Positions 36,061 to 48,029 are shown, numbered from the stretch's first letter. The stretch: DNA of 64,000 bases from Termitomyces sp. T153 (GCA_018296165.2 JACKQL020000049.1:62001-126000); one strand, 5' to 3'. Notes: generated by a model not told the origin, from the letters alone. A program made the numbers and translations.

Positions 36061-37065
36061 TTGTGTTGAGATGGGAAGTCTTGACACATCATTATTCAAT
36101 GATTTTGAAGGAACCTTGCCTGTTTAGTTGTTAAGCTGCCTACACCTGTATTGTTATTAAATCACAAATATGCTATGCTGACTTGGATACAACAAAAACA
36201 GTTACCATCCAACTCTAATTGTATTACAAAGAAGCTTCCATCATCACATCATGTGTGTCCTTGTTCTGAAGAATGAGAAAATAATGAAAACAAACAACCC
36301 TCTTAGTACAACATAGAATCCATATGGTATGTGGCACCAACAAGTTGGCCATGATTACAAAACTGCCAGTATTATCATAATGTGTTTGACATCAAGTTTG
36401 GTGTTGGGTTGACTTCAAATGAGTTTGACTTGACATCTAGCCACAAGATTACAGGTTGTCTGTGGGTGCTGAAACAAAATGGCAAGTCTCCATTATTTTA
36501 CCAGTTATTATGAAACTTGATTTGTTTTTTGTCTGCATGACTGACTGTAACCAGCATCAAGAAAGTTTTCAGATAGGTAGTATGAACTTGATACAATACA
36601 TATATTATATTCATAATGTCCAGTGGGTCCCAGTGACTTGGGTATATATTGTTCTTTTGTGTTATTATTGGATCTCTTGAGCTTTAATATGACAATTCAA
36701 TACATTTTGGAAATCAGGTATGCTGCATATCATGGATTCTTAATGGAAAATACACTCTTGTTACCAATTTAAATGTATCATAATTGTAAGCTGCAGTATA
36801 ACCATGAGGCAATCAGAATGGTCACTATCTTGGAAGGCTCTCATTCATGCAGCCTCACTATGGCCTAATCAGACTGTACAGCACTAGCTTTGTTGCAGGT
36901 TAGACTAGATACATGAATGAATAATTAATCTCTTACCTTCATTGCATGTTAGACTAGATAAGGAGCAACAAAAGTGAATTTCATCTTGTATCCTCAAGTC
37001 ACATGATCTACTCTGCTAACTACTAATAGCTAAGGATAAGTCAATAAAGAAACACTTCAGTAGAC
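36061..37065. other. AT-rich region without recognisable gene
   Basis: Only short chance readings on either strand; a small plus-strand one at 36456-36680 has no recognisable feature. No LTR motif of the families in this window was seen. Confidence 0.35.
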
Positions 37066-38180
37066 CTAGTAAGTAAAATAAGTAGATACAGGGATTAAAA
37101 ACAGTAAGGCTAGAATGAGTAAGTCTAAAATAAGTGATAAGAGCAATCTGCAGCATATGAAACAAAGGGCAAGTGGGGTAGTATCAAAACCCCAGTGGGG
37201 AAAGTTTGCCACCACTGCAATAGAAATATACCAAGCTGCACAATGAACTTCATAAAGAGGAAAGGAAAAGACAAAATTGCCAAGGTACAACAGTTCATGG
37301 GGCCCAATGACTAGCAGCCATATGCTGGACTTATCCCCAGATATGACCTGCTAGACAAATAGCACAAATATGCCAGGCAGAGGCAAAGAAAGATGCCTAT
37401 CATATTTCAAGTGATGGGCCATTGGTTGATGGTGGGTTTGAGTTCCCCATTGGGTGGGGTACATTTGGCATGCACCCTAGGTAATACACAGAAAAACTCA
37501 AGGCCAAACTGAGCTGTCATTACTGAACAGGCACTCAGCTATGTGAGACAACTTGTGAGCCACCCTGGGGAACATTGCACCCTTCTCCATCAGTTCCAAG
37601 CATTTTTTAGTTGTTGATCAGGCTACTTCAGCAGATGACTCCCTTCTAAAGTCAGCAAAACAAGGACATTCAATGAAGATATGATGCTCATCTTCAAAAG
37701 ACACTCTACAGCCAAACTCACAAGAGCCTGAGTCCACTTTTTCCCTCAAGTGTAGGTGCATTACAGTAGGGAGTTGGCTGGCTCTGGCATACAGTCGCAC
37801 CAGACCATGATAATACAAAGGTTGATAGCAGGAGCATTTGTGATAGTTGGGAACAAGAGTTTTTTGGGGAGAGGACTTGTGCTATTGAGAGCCTGGGCAG
37901 AGGTATTCTCCCACAAAGTTAGTCCACTGTACATATACTGGAATCTCTCCATTCCCAGTGATTATTGATGTAAGGCCAGATGAAACAGTGCTAAAAGAAA
38001 ACTATTTTCAGTTGCTTCCATCATGGACAGCAACAGGGTGGCTGCATTGCTGGGCAGATGGGGAATTTGCCCATCAGCTTGGACATGCTCTAGATCATGA
38101 CTGCATCTGGGTCCATGCCTAGAGATATCATCCAAATAACAATGGCCTAAACTTGTTATGATGGTTGCCTTGAAAGGTGA
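37066..38180 (-). pseudogene. LINE (non-LTR retrotransposon) 3' end
   Basis: The reading at 37818-37618 (LVRLYARASQLPTVMHLHLR, then CEFGC...DEHHIFIECPCFADFR) matches the Cys/His zinc-binding tail found downstream of RT in fungal LINEs. A frame-shifted continuation (37290-37066) contains an echo of the basic motif that follows it. No RT palm or endonuclease is visible, and no poly-A tail was identified. Badly decayed; assignment from motif pattern. Confidence 0.55.
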
Positions 38181-38198
38181 CATTGGACCACCTTGTTG

Positions 38199-38433
38199 TG
38201 TAATGTTTCCATTATGGTTTGCACAGCTTACAGCTCACAAATCATACGTCAAAACCAGTTGTGATTCTGTCTATGAAGTATGAAGTAAGGTGCTGCCTTA
38301 TGTTATTATAGTAAGTATGGTTTTAAGGGCAGCATCATGTGATGCTGCAAAGTTAATACAAATATAATAAATAAATATATGTATATACTTTTGATGAGAG
38401 GGTAATGGGAGGTCTGCTGGATACTCCATTACA
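38199..38433 (-). repeat. Family F LTR copy 2
   Basis: TGTAATG...CATTACA (7-bp inverted ends), 235 bp. Contains the hairpin GCAGCATCATGTGATGCTGC at 38329-38348. The minus-strand purine tract next to it (38434 onward) marks it as a 3' LTR. A short internal remnant follows to about 38540. Confidence 0.75.
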
Positions 38434-38877
38434 TACTTCCCTTTGAGACCATTGATGGTCTCACAAAAAAGATGACTGCCAGCACTGAACAAGAAGTGAT
38501 AAGAAAAATAGGGTGGGATATGGCATCCCACACACAAAATGGCAACGGGGGCCACTAGAGGGTCCTTACATTATGTATGAGAGGTAGGACCACTAAGTCC
38601 CGAGGATGAGGCCAATATTCTTGAAGGAACATTTTGTGTCACCATCTGACCATAGTTGACAGCTCCCATTGTGATACCAGTTAAAATTGGCCAACATGTT
38701 ATATTGACTGTTCCGTACCGAGACTGCGCTAGAATGTTGCAGCCTCAAGGTTTGACTTGAAGTTGCCCTTTGAGCCTGCCCGCTCTGCTCCGGTGATTTT
38801 TACGTCAGCAAATCCCGAAAAGGGTTACAAAAAAACCACACTTTTCAACCCCATGGGTCGTCTGGATTCAAGCACAG

Positions 38878-39243
38878 ATGGTCTTTCCCGTCGAGATAAT
38901 ATCCTGTATTCTTCGACATGCAACGTTTGTCCCAGAGGCATTCGATACTTCTCCCTCTATTTTCTTTGAAGACCGCGATGCAGTCATCCAACTCGTATGC
39001 GCTTCTATGAAAACTAAAGCCTCTTTCTCCCTGGTTTCGAAGGCTTTTCACGATGTCATGGAGAACTATCTTTATGAAATTGTGATGATCTTCCGTTTTG
39101 ACTACGTTCCAATTCTCTTTCAACGCTTACGAACAACAATTCCCGGATTTCGCAACCCTAGAGGACATAAATGCCGTCGCCTTGACTTTTATCTCGGCAT
39201 CGGCAAAATTCCTTACGCCGACAACGCTTGGTACGAGGGTGGT
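38878..39243 (+). pseudogene. Truncated duplicate of the F-box-like gene
   Basis: The first 122 codons repeat the N-terminus of the intact gene at 39639 with very few differences (MVFPVEIISCILRHATFVPE). Upstream sequence is shared for about 100 bp as well. The homology stops after the codons for YEGG at 39243, where an LTR-like segment begins, and a TGA follows almost at once. It is therefore a partial copy lacking the LRR-like body. Confidence 0.85.
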
Positions 39244-39535
39244 TGATAAGTGCTCGAATTTCTCTTGTAGCTAGGGTGTACAAAGAACTCTTTCTATACC
39301 ATAGCTACGGGTTAAAGTAGATCAGAAAATAAGTCGATCGTTATAAGAATAGACTGAAAATTGTAAGTAGAGTAATGAGAGGTGAGTAATGTAAAATACT
39401 TTTAATACATTCTGCCGGTCGAGACGGGGTCACCGTCGGTAGGACGGTAGATTAGTAGTTTTGGAATTAGTCGTGACGAAGGGTAGGGCTGTCTCGAGTC
39501 GGTGGAGGTGAGAGGCGGGTCACGATTCCGTCACA
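39244..39535. repeat. LTR-like segment between the gene copies (292 bp)
   Basis: Starts TGATAAGTGC and ends TCCGTCACA (TG..CA), keeps many CpG sites, and has no coding capacity. The flanks (GTGGT and TTGAG) are not a target duplication, so it sits exactly at a duplication breakpoint instead of at a simple insertion. LTR identity is inferred from ends and size. Confidence 0.5.
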
Positions 39536-39638
39536 TTGAGCCTGCCCTGTAAATCTTCCCCTGCTCTGCTCCGGTGATTTTTACGTCAGCAAATCCCGAA
39601 AAGGTCTTAAGACAACCACACTTTTTAAACCACCACAG

Positions 39639-40997
39639 ATGGTCTTTCCCGTCGAGATAATATCCTGTATTCTTCGACATGCAACATTTGTCCCAGAGGC
39701 ACTCGATACTTCTCCCTCTATTTTCTTTGAAGACCGCGATGCAGTTATAGAGCTCGTATGCGCTTCTATGAAAACTAAAGCCTCTCTCTCTCTGGTTTCG
39801 AAGGCTTTTCACGATGTCATGGAGAACTATCTTTATGAAATTGTGATGATCTTCCGTTTTGACTACGTTCCAATTCTCTTTCAACGCTTACGAACAACAA
39901 TTCCCGGATTTCGCAACCCTAGAGGACATAAATGCCGTCGCCTTGACTTTTATCTCGGCATCGGCAAAATTCCTTACGCCGACAACGCTTGGTACGAGGG
40001 TGGTCACACTTTATGGGGTCTAATTTCGGCATGCCCCCGTTTGGAAATACTCATGGCGCGAGTAGTTCGCTCGGTGTATGGGCTTGACCGTCCCCATCTT
40101 ACCCACAAGGCTCTGTGGATGACCATCGCAGCATGTTGTGCGAAGACCATCCGGCGTCTTGAACTGTATGGCTTTCAGATCCGTATGGACCGCGTGGAGA
40201 TGATGCTGCGGTATCTCACAAAACTCGAAGCATGCCGTATCATAGGTGTTAGATCGTTTGATCAGAGTGTGGATATATACGACGACGAAGAACCAAAGGA
40301 GCGTTTGATTGGGTGTGGAGATCGATCAGTGACATTGAGAGACTGTTGGGATTACTCAAAGATGTCTGGTTGGTTCGACGCGCCTACTGTTGGAGAATTC
40401 AAGGCAGCAAGGGAGAATTCTCATTGGCCACCATTCGCCACTTCGGCGCCCTACATTCTTCCATGTTTACACACCTTGCGCCTTGACAGAATTTATTTGA
40501 GCAGGCTCCACCAATTCATTTTTCCACGTCTGCGCCATCTTGACATGACATTTTATTTGGATGATGGCTTAGATCTCTACGCAACAAATGACCATTTCCC
40601 CGTTTCTATCACGCATCTCACTTACGCTGGGCGGGATGTCCCGTTTTCCCAAATTTTCCGCCTCTTCCCTCACTTGCAGCAACTATCTGTGGCCATTGAG
40701 CCAAGTGAAGTCCCCTCTTCCGAATATGAATACATCACACCTCACACAAATCTCGAAATCATTGAATTGGCTAGCTGGAACATTGTATATGACCCTCAGT
40801 CACTGATTCGAGACATTCTCGCTGCCGTTCGCGTTAGAAAGTTGCCAAGTTTGCGCATGATTAAGCTCACTTTCCCGTGGAAACTCAGAGAGGAGTTACC
40901 TTTGGAAGAGTGTGAGGCCTTGGGTGTCACTTTGCAGGTAGTTTTGAGGGCAAAGCCTACCTTTACTGGTATGAACAGACGGCATCATCATGGATGA
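39639..40997 (+). CDS. F-box-like domain protein
   Basis: Intact 452-codon single-exon reading. The N-terminus, FPVEIISCILRHATFV, followed by LVSKAFHDVMENYLYEIVMI, fits the F-box-like fold of agaricomycete proteins. The remaining 350 residues hold leucine-rich segments (LEILMARVV, LPCLHTLRLDRIYLSRL, FPRLRHLDMTF, HLQQLSVAIE, NLEIIELASW) resembling irregular LRRs. F-box proteins usually bring substrates to SCF ubiquitin ligases; the substrate is unknown and large, fast-evolving families are common in mushrooms. The start is set by conservation with the truncated copy, whose upstream region also ends CACAG before ATG; an upstream intron cannot be excluded. CpG content is much higher than in the flanking repeats. 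Confidence 0.8.
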   Translation: MVFPVEIISCILRHATFVPEALDTSPSIFFEDRDAVIELVCASMKTKASLSLVSKAFHDVMENYLYEIVMIFRFDYVPILFQRLRTTIPGFRNPRGHKCRRLDFYLGIGKIPYADNAWYEGGHTLWGLISACPRLEILMARVVRSVYGLDRPHLTHKALWMTIAACCAKTIRRLELYGFQIRMDRVEMMLRYLTKLEACRIIGVRSFDQSVDIYDDEEPKERLIGCGDRSVTLRDCWDYSKMSGWFDAPTVGEFKAARENSHWPPFATSAPYILPCLHTLRLDRIYLSRLHQFIFPRLRHLDMTFYLDDGLDLYATNDHFPVSITHLTYAGRDVPFSQIFRLFPHLQQLSVAIEPSEVPSSEYEYITPHTNLEIIELASWNIVYDPQSLIRDILAAVRVRKLPSLRMIKLTFPWKLREELPLEECEALGVTLQVVLRAKPTFTGMNRRHHHG

Positions 40998-41206
40998 GCA
41001 AGTACCTTTGAATTTCAATGCATGTATCGCAACTCGATTGGTTCCTTGGATTTGCGGTCTATGATCGGAATATAAGATAATCTTTTTTGAATACTAATGT
41101 AGTCAGTGAGACTACAGAAAGCCATAGTTCTGGCTCAATATCCCGCACTGAATAAGTTGAATAGTGTACATAAACCATAAACGTTTATGGTCGAAATAGG
41201 ATACTA

Positions 41207-41360
41207 AGTATATCCTGGCCCCAACTTCGGAACGGTGGTTCCACCTACAATTAAAGAAGACTTCCTTGATCAATCATCACCGAGGATTGATTTGGAACAG
41301 TTGAATCGTCGGTGATTATTCCAAAAACGCTCATTGAATGAGTGCAGTCCCAATCGAAAC
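41207..41360. repeat. Direct repeat P, CpG-rich copy
   Basis: Shares GGATTGATTTGGAACAGT and GAGTGCAGTCCCAAT with 41678-41832. This copy keeps CG where the other has TG or CA. The nature of the repeat (LTR or terminal fragment) is unclear. Confidence 0.7.
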
Positions 41361-41477
41361 TGCAGAGAAACACAACGAGGTGATGAAAAACTTATCGTTG
41401 ACAGTGAACGCATAATCGTGTACTCAGACAGATCAGTGAGCAAAGACAAGGAACAAAAAGATATCAAAAACGTGGGA

Positions 41478-41498
41478 TGGGTGGGGGGGGGGGGGGTT
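41478..41498. repeat. Poly-G run
   Basis: A run of more than a dozen G lies between the two copies of repeat P. Confidence 0.9.
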
Positions 41499-41677
41499 CA
41501 TCAGATATCACAAAGGGAAACAAATCTTTGTGTCTTTGTGGACAGAGGAGGCCTGGGACACAAGGCAGTATACAAGCCACCATACTTACAACAGGTGCAG
41601 AGTACTTACTGTGACTTTGCCCCCACCTCTGAGCCCAGTACTGTTGCTTGTTGGCAGAATAAAGAGCATCATCCATT

Positions 41678-41832
41678 AGTATATCTCACCCTAACTTCAG
41701 AATGGGTACCCAGTCCACCCATATCACCTAGGACTTCTTTTATTGGTAATCACCAAGGATTGATTTGGAACAGTCTAATCATTGGCAATATTCCAAAAGT
41801 GCAGCTAATGAGTGCAGTCCCAATTCGAAAGT
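41678..41832. repeat. Direct repeat P, CpG-poor copy
   Basis: Counterpart of 41207-41360, with CpG sites mostly converted to TpG/CpA. Confidence 0.7.
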
Positions 41833-41839
41833 AGTTACC

Positions 41840-43110
41840 TATAAGTTATCCAGAGCCACCTGCATATCCCACCCAACCCCTCCCCTCTAAGAAGAGAGGG
41901 AGGAGGGGGGCCATCTCCTCCTCTCATTAGAGTTGAATTTGTTGGTTTTCTATGTTGCAGATAACACTTGCTTAATTATAGGTAACTCTGAGAAAATTGA
42001 TGGGAGAAGCCAACAGTATTGTCATGGATGCTGACAGATCATCTGTCAACATTGTCTGGTGCTGTCAGTGGCACCATCTATACTGCTCCCAATGCTGTCT
42101 ATCCTCTGTTTATCATTTTGTACAATGAACTCAAATATATCCTCATATATAGCCAAAAAAAAATGAGGAAAAAATTCAGAACAACTGCCATGCCACCTTG
42201 GCTTCTTTGGATGACATCTGATGGGCCTTGTCATCCTGGCATTGTGATGGCTGATGATGAAACCTTTGTCCTTATCATGAACTTCCTCAAAAATACAGGA
42301 AGATACAGTAAATTTGTAATATTGAGAAACTATAAAGATAATGTCTCAAAAACATCCTCAATTCCTCAATATTATCCTCACCTTCTTCCTCACTATCACT
42401 ATTGTATCCTTCATTTAATACTTATTTAAGAAGAGGGTTTCATTGAGCAGAGTGGTGTAAGCACCCCAGTGAACTTATGATGATTGGTGAACTTATGATG
42501 ATTAGAAGAGAGAAGGGAGATAAATTGGGAAGTAAATGAGATCACATGACATTATTGCAATACACTGAATTCTCCTTTGTTGCTTCCTTATCTAGTCTTA
42601 CAAGCAATGAAGGCAAGAAGTTTGACTCTGTATATCTTATCTAGTCTCACAAGTCATAAGTTAAATTAGTCCTGTCTGAATGGGTTAAGTGAGGCTGCCC
42701 TGAAAGACAGCCTTCCATTTATTTTGGCATAGAAAAATGGCTTCTAAAAAGTTTTCATGCTGTCCCAAAACCCCCAAAAGACACCCACCCACTCATCCCT
42801 TGGCAGGAGGCAAGGAGAAGAACAGCCCCAACAGCCAGAAAATGGCACTGACCTCCTTGACATGCAATACCTCCATTCCAGGACAAGCACCCTCTGAGAC
42901 CACCAAGGATGTTTTCAAACTCCTCCCCTATCACCACTCACAGAACTCCTCAGATTCAGACAACAAGCAGTACTCCCTCCCATCCAACAGACAATTGTTA
43001 CTTGGCTCATCATCATCAATGCTGCATGCCAATTGCATCAACATTGCTTTGACAAGAGAATGCCACCAATCATGACAGAAGTCAACAGTGCTGACAATTG
43101 TCTGCTTGCC
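41840..43110. other. Region without recognisable gene
   Basis: Small readings such as 42019-42429 (+) and 42737-43075 (+) have no recognisable family or supporting signal. A purine/pyrimidine-rich stretch occurs at about 41865-41925. Confidence 0.35.
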
Positions 43111-43119
43111 AAAAACAAG

Positions 43120-43335
43120 GGGACTGTAAGAGCAACCTCTGGAGGCAATGACTCAATGACACAACTGGCAGAGGGAGATTGAAAGAGAACAAATCTAAGG
43201 ATTCCCAATGCCAGTGTTCAGAAAATTTCCTCTAGAGCTTCTGCAAAAAACACTCAAAAACAACCAAATCCAGAATCCAATCCAAAAACAGAAATCCATT
43301 GTAAATGGCCTCAATCTCCAGACTCACAGCATGTG
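43120..43335. repeat. Repeat K, copy 1
   Basis: About 215 bp similar to 55845-56110 (GGCAGAGGGAGAT, AATGCCAGTGTTCAGA, CAGAAATCCATTGTAA), same orientation. It lies beyond the pol end of one gypsy remnant while the other copy lies upstream of a gag, as LTR sequence would, but the homology does not extend to full LTR length. Confidence 0.55.
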
Positions 43336-43481
43336 ACCACATAAAGTTTAACTAAAAGATATCACTTGGTGGAAAGTACTTGTGATCAGAAGATGGGAGG
43401 TTGACAATGATAATGCAGGCTCAGAATAAAGGAAACAGTTAGAGGGTCTGGTACAAGCAGTTCCCTGGCATCACCCCCCCT

Positions 43482-45600
43482 CTAGCATGTGGAATCCCAA
43501 TGCACTGGGTAGAAGAAATTGTGGATTGCTTGGTTGGCTGCATAGATGCCCAAAATTGCTTTTGGGGCATTGGGGTGCAGTAGAAGTCCCAAACCAGGGC
43601 TGGTGCATGTACATTGGCCTATGGCATATTCCTTCCATTTCACCTTGAACTGTAACTTCCCCCAGAACACCCTGCTATCCAAAATTTTCTCCACCTCATA
43701 CTCTTCCTCATCACTAATGAGAATTGGTGGTGGTGCCTTAGGGCAGCAGCCAGGGATAGGGTCCTCTGGAGGCTGGGAACAGCTTGACAACATTGAAGAC
43801 TGGGTGCAGTTAACACAGGCCTGCAGGGAGCTTGAGTCAGTATACTAAAGGCTCTACCTTCCTCTCCACTACAAAGGGGCCAAGGTGACAATGTGATAGC
43901 TTTTGTGATGGCCTTGTTGTCTTTATCTCAGAGCTGTCCAACTACACATGGTCCCCAGGTTTGTATACAGGGGCTGGTGTCCACTGGCAGTTGTAGTACC
44001 ATGCCATGTCATCCTTTGCTTTCACCAATGCTGCCTTTGCCTCCTCCTGCACCTTCTTCATCCTGTCCACAAATTTTTTACCAAGTTGTTCTCTGAGGGA
44101 TGTGTCCAAAGTTTGAATCCCATGTAAGGGTGTCTTCTAGTTTCCAGAAAGAATGGAGTCATCTGAGTGGAAGAATGAACACAGTCCTTCTTGTCATGGC
44201 ACACCATTGCTCACAATAATTGCAATGTTTCAATTAACCCTTGGTTTGGTTTGGCCATTTGTTTGTGGATGGCAGGATATTGATATCAGTTATCAAGACT
44301 CAAACAACTTGTGGAGCTCTTGCCACAATTTAGACATGACTTAGAGTCATAATCACTCACAAATCAGACTTGGGAGGCCATGCAGCATCACTATCTCATG
44401 CAAGATCCATGACAATTTGCATGCTTTTGTAGTTGTGTCTACTGGTATGAGGTGAACAACACTAGTCATCCAACAAATATTGGCCACCAATACCATTGAT
44501 GGATATAGTCAATGGTCTTCTGTGCACTGAAGTGTCCTACAATCTCATGCATCTGCTCAACCAGCTGCTATATTAAAGGTCAATGCTGTAGAAGACAATG
44601 TACTTGTTGTCCCTTGAGATTGCTGGTCCAGATCATCTGTCCTTCAATTTGAAATTGTGGATGCTCCATCCAATCAATCATATCCATTCTGCTGGTTGGC
44701 AGGTTTGCCAAGATTTGCCCTGCCCATAAATAGCTCCCACTCCAGTCTTAGATGCATTGCAAATGAGCTATATAGGCTCATTATGTGATGAATCAATAGG
44801 TCAAATGACCAGTATCTGAATCACAGATGCACTTGATCATGTCAAAGCACTGCTGATGTATAGGGCACATATAGAACATTAAGCTGTTCTGTGTGATAGC
44901 CATCAAGGGGCCTGTATAGACCATCACATCCAGCAAGAAATTTGTTATGTAATTCACCAGTCCAACAGACTGTTGGACATTGTTGTAATTTTGTGGAACT
45001 TTACACCCACAGATTTGATCCAATTTGTCATTGTCTGGATCTATACCATGGCTATCATTAACATGACCCCAAGCAATCAACATGGTCTGCACACAACTCA
45101 TACTTTTTCCATTCAAGGATAGAGCAGGTATGTTCTAAGCCATTTGAACACAGTCTTCAGTTGTTATTTGTGCTCCTCATGCATCAAGTTGCTAATAGCA
45201 TCTTGAGATATTGAGATCATCCATCTCTCTGAAATGTTGCAGGTGGATTTCTGTCCCTGATCTGCATGATATTCATGACATAAAAGCCAATAATTGATGA
45301 AAACACTGTTGTAGCTATATCTGCAGTGAAAATCTTCTGTCAGGTCATTCTTCAAACTGAACTTTGCATGGGCTACATCCTCCTAGATTACCTTCTGGTC
45401 TGTAACAGCATCACATCCTCAATTGTGCTGTCATTGCATTGGCATATGTCCAATGGTATTATCCTCCTTGGGTATGCACAGCAGTGGTGCTGCTTGGGAT
45501 GTGGTCCTTGCTTTCCACCACTGTGTACTATACATATAAGCTGTTCATGTGTGAGGCATAGTCAGGGCTAGTGCCCAACCCCATACATAACCAAAGACTG
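43482..45600 (-). pseudogene. Gypsy remnant H: RT fragment, integrase, chromodomain
   Basis: The RT thumb region (45116-44793: SHGIDPDNDKLDQI, VPQNYNNVQQSVGLVNYITN, CPIHQQCFDMIK) is typical of agaricomycete gypsy pol. RNase H is largely missing. The integrase zinc region (EIVGHFSAQKTIDYIHQWYWWP) and core fragments follow in broken frames (44700-43850). A chromodomain (YEVEKILDSRVFWGKLQFKVKWKEY) ends it at 43793-43482. A purine run (AGAGGGGGGGTGA) follows at about 43470, suggesting a former 3' LTR. Heavily mutated, CpG-free. Confidence 0.75.
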
Positions 45601-47979
45601 ATTGTCAGTCTCCACAGAGAGACACATCCTGAATACAGGTTCTGGGAACCTGGGTGGCCATGGTGCATATGTATTGTGCCCATGTGTCAATGTTGAAATA
45701 CCAACTGATTGGAACTTATCTAAGTCCTGCTCCCTGGGTGTTGTTATTTGTGTGGCCAAGCATGGCTGACAAATGTGATGGCAAGGGGACTGGTTGCCAA
45801 TGACAGTCCCCCTTTGAAAGAGAGGTTTTCAACTCTTCTGGGGTCAACTCCATAACACATTGCAAGGTGTAATCCCTCCAGTCTGGAGCAGTGAAGAAGG
45901 AGATCCAATGGAACTCCTGGAAGAGGAGAGCAGCATGTATCTGCTCCCTCATGGTGATGTGAGGCTGGTGCTCACAAATGATCCTCAGAATCGGCCATAG
46001 CTGTTCTGGATTTATGGGCAACAAAAACTGCATTGGTTATTGGTGACCAGTAAAAGTTGGGGTGCAAGATACCCTGGAAATCATTCTGGTGCTCAAAGTG
46101 CCCCCATACCAACATAGTCTCCTAGCCATCTAGAAAGTGGCCAGACACTGTATTGTTCAGATGCTTGAGGTCCATCTTGGAGTTCTCAGCATCAATAGCC
46201 AACAGCCATTTGGTATTTAGCATTGTGCTTCTTTTCTGACCATACTTAGTGTTGTCATCATCTGGATTGCTGTCCAAGATGCATTGCTTGGACATTGCAA
46301 CATTAACATCACCATTGCTTCCTGAGTCTGATGCATCTATGACACTGGCTGCAGCTCAAGCAGCTTGTACTTGAGTGACAAAGAATTCCTTGTCATGGGG
46401 ATCCCAATGCACCATTAGAAGGTGCTCATGGGACAGGGCAGTTGGAATCACATAGTCTTCAGTTTGAGGACCACAATCATTCCTGCCTCTGACCCCTCCT
46501 GCATGTTTGCAGGAAAGGCTACTGGGGTAGTGATGACCACAGGGTTGTTTGCCACTACTGGAGTTGGGGCTGGCTTCACCAAGTGAGCCTTAGCTGTGGC
46601 TGGCCTTGACAGCACAGCCTTTACCGATGCTAGCATAAATGGTCCAGCTGCAGATTGGGGCACCCTTAAGTCAGAGTGCTCATCCATCAGCTGGTCATTA
46701 CCAGCAGGCATAAGGTCATCATAGGGCACTGGTGGTGCCCTCTGAGTTGAGAAACCCTCAACAAACACAGAAGGCTCAGTATGAGCCTTCTTTGCCTCTG
46801 GCAGTTGAGGAGGGGAGGCTAAACACTTCCTCTTCCTCAATGCTGATCTGAAGAAGTCCAATTAGGTCTCATCTCTCTGATTCCAAACAATATCAAATTC
46901 ATTCAGAACTTGAGATAATGCTAATTGCACTACTGGGTTCTTGAGGACATCAGCCCTAATATCCTCTGGTACTCCAGCTTCATGGAGCCACTGGAGAAGG
47001 TGAGCAAGATGCTCATCCCCAACTATAAGGGGCTCAGGCTCCTTTGCTTTGCCCCTGCCCTTCTCCTTGGCAGAGAAACATTGCTTGACTGTCTTCCAGG
47101 CAGTTGCCAAGGAACTACTACCCTCCTGTGCTGGTATGGATGGGAACAAGGCTGTTGCCTTATTTTTTCCCTTGCTAGTTGAGGCAGCCATTGGATGCCC
47201 AATGCACTTGATGCTAATGATGGTGTATTCAATGAATGCACCACAGTGAGCAGTGGCAGGTATGACTGCTGAGGAGGGGCCAACAACTGCATCAGAGCTG
47301 TGATAGACATTGGACTGTTATCATCCACCTCCATTGCCTCTGAAGTTGATGGCACAGGGACTGAGATCCCTACTTGTGGTGAAATTGTGGCAGGTCATTG
47401 TTGACCTGCCATGCCCATTGTATGGCTGGGTCCAGTCACTGACAGTGGGGCCACATTGTATTGTGGCACCACATACTGTTGAAATTCCTAGGACCACACA
47501 GGTTGTGGGCCCACAGGGTTACCAAGGTTCACTGGTGGGGGGCATTATGTTTTCCATGCCTCTTTCCATTCCACCACACTGTGGAGGCACATTGTGCCCC
47601 CACATTGGCAACTGCTGGATTGCCACTGTGTAGCTGGGCAGAGCCACATCTCCTAGCACCACCACAGGTCCTCCTCCCATGGGCCTCATGTCTTGTGGGG
47701 CCACTCTTCTCATTGCTGGGGTGCTACATCCCCAGTCACTAGCCCTCCTGCCAATGCAGCAAAGGTACCAAAACCTGGAAGTAAACTACTCCCTGGTATT
47801 CCTCCCCCTCTTGAGCTTTGCCCAGAGCTCAATGAATAGTCTGGCAGACTTGTGTCTGCCTTGCTAGGCTTTTTCTTTTTTTTTGCCCATTGAGCAAAGG
47901 AGTCTTCTCTTATACCAACCTGGTAGTTGAAGACAAGAAATAGCTGACTCTGCAGCCAGTCAAAAAAACTGGCTGACAT
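45601..47979 (-). pseudogene. Unrecognised Ala/Pro-rich and Trp-rich reading upstream of remnant H
   Basis: Several long minus-strand readings succeed one another: 47979-47710 (WAKKKKKPSKAD), 47191-46862 (a Lys-rich start, MAASTSKGKNKATALFPSIP), 46861-46448 (Ala/Pro/Val-rich), then broken frames at 46300-45716 with ILHPNFYWSP and ILFQEFHWISFFTAPDWRD-like stretches. The position before RT suits a gag, but there is no zinc knuckle or protease motif and I do not recognise the fold. It could be a divergent gag or captured coding sequence. Confidence 0.35.
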
Positions 47980-48029
47980 AATATTTGATGGCCACCAGCA
48001 TGGCAGCCCCTCCAGCTTCTGGGTTGAGT

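Noticed and set aside
41481..41496. G-rich run as a telomere or G-quadruplex regulatory element
   Set aside because: It is a single homopolymer run in decayed repeat sequence, without repeated G-tracts or a telomeric unit.
42737..43075. 112-codon plus-strand reading as a host gene
   Set aside because: Low-complexity Ser/Pro/Thr composition, no CpG, no domain, no neighbouring gene structure.
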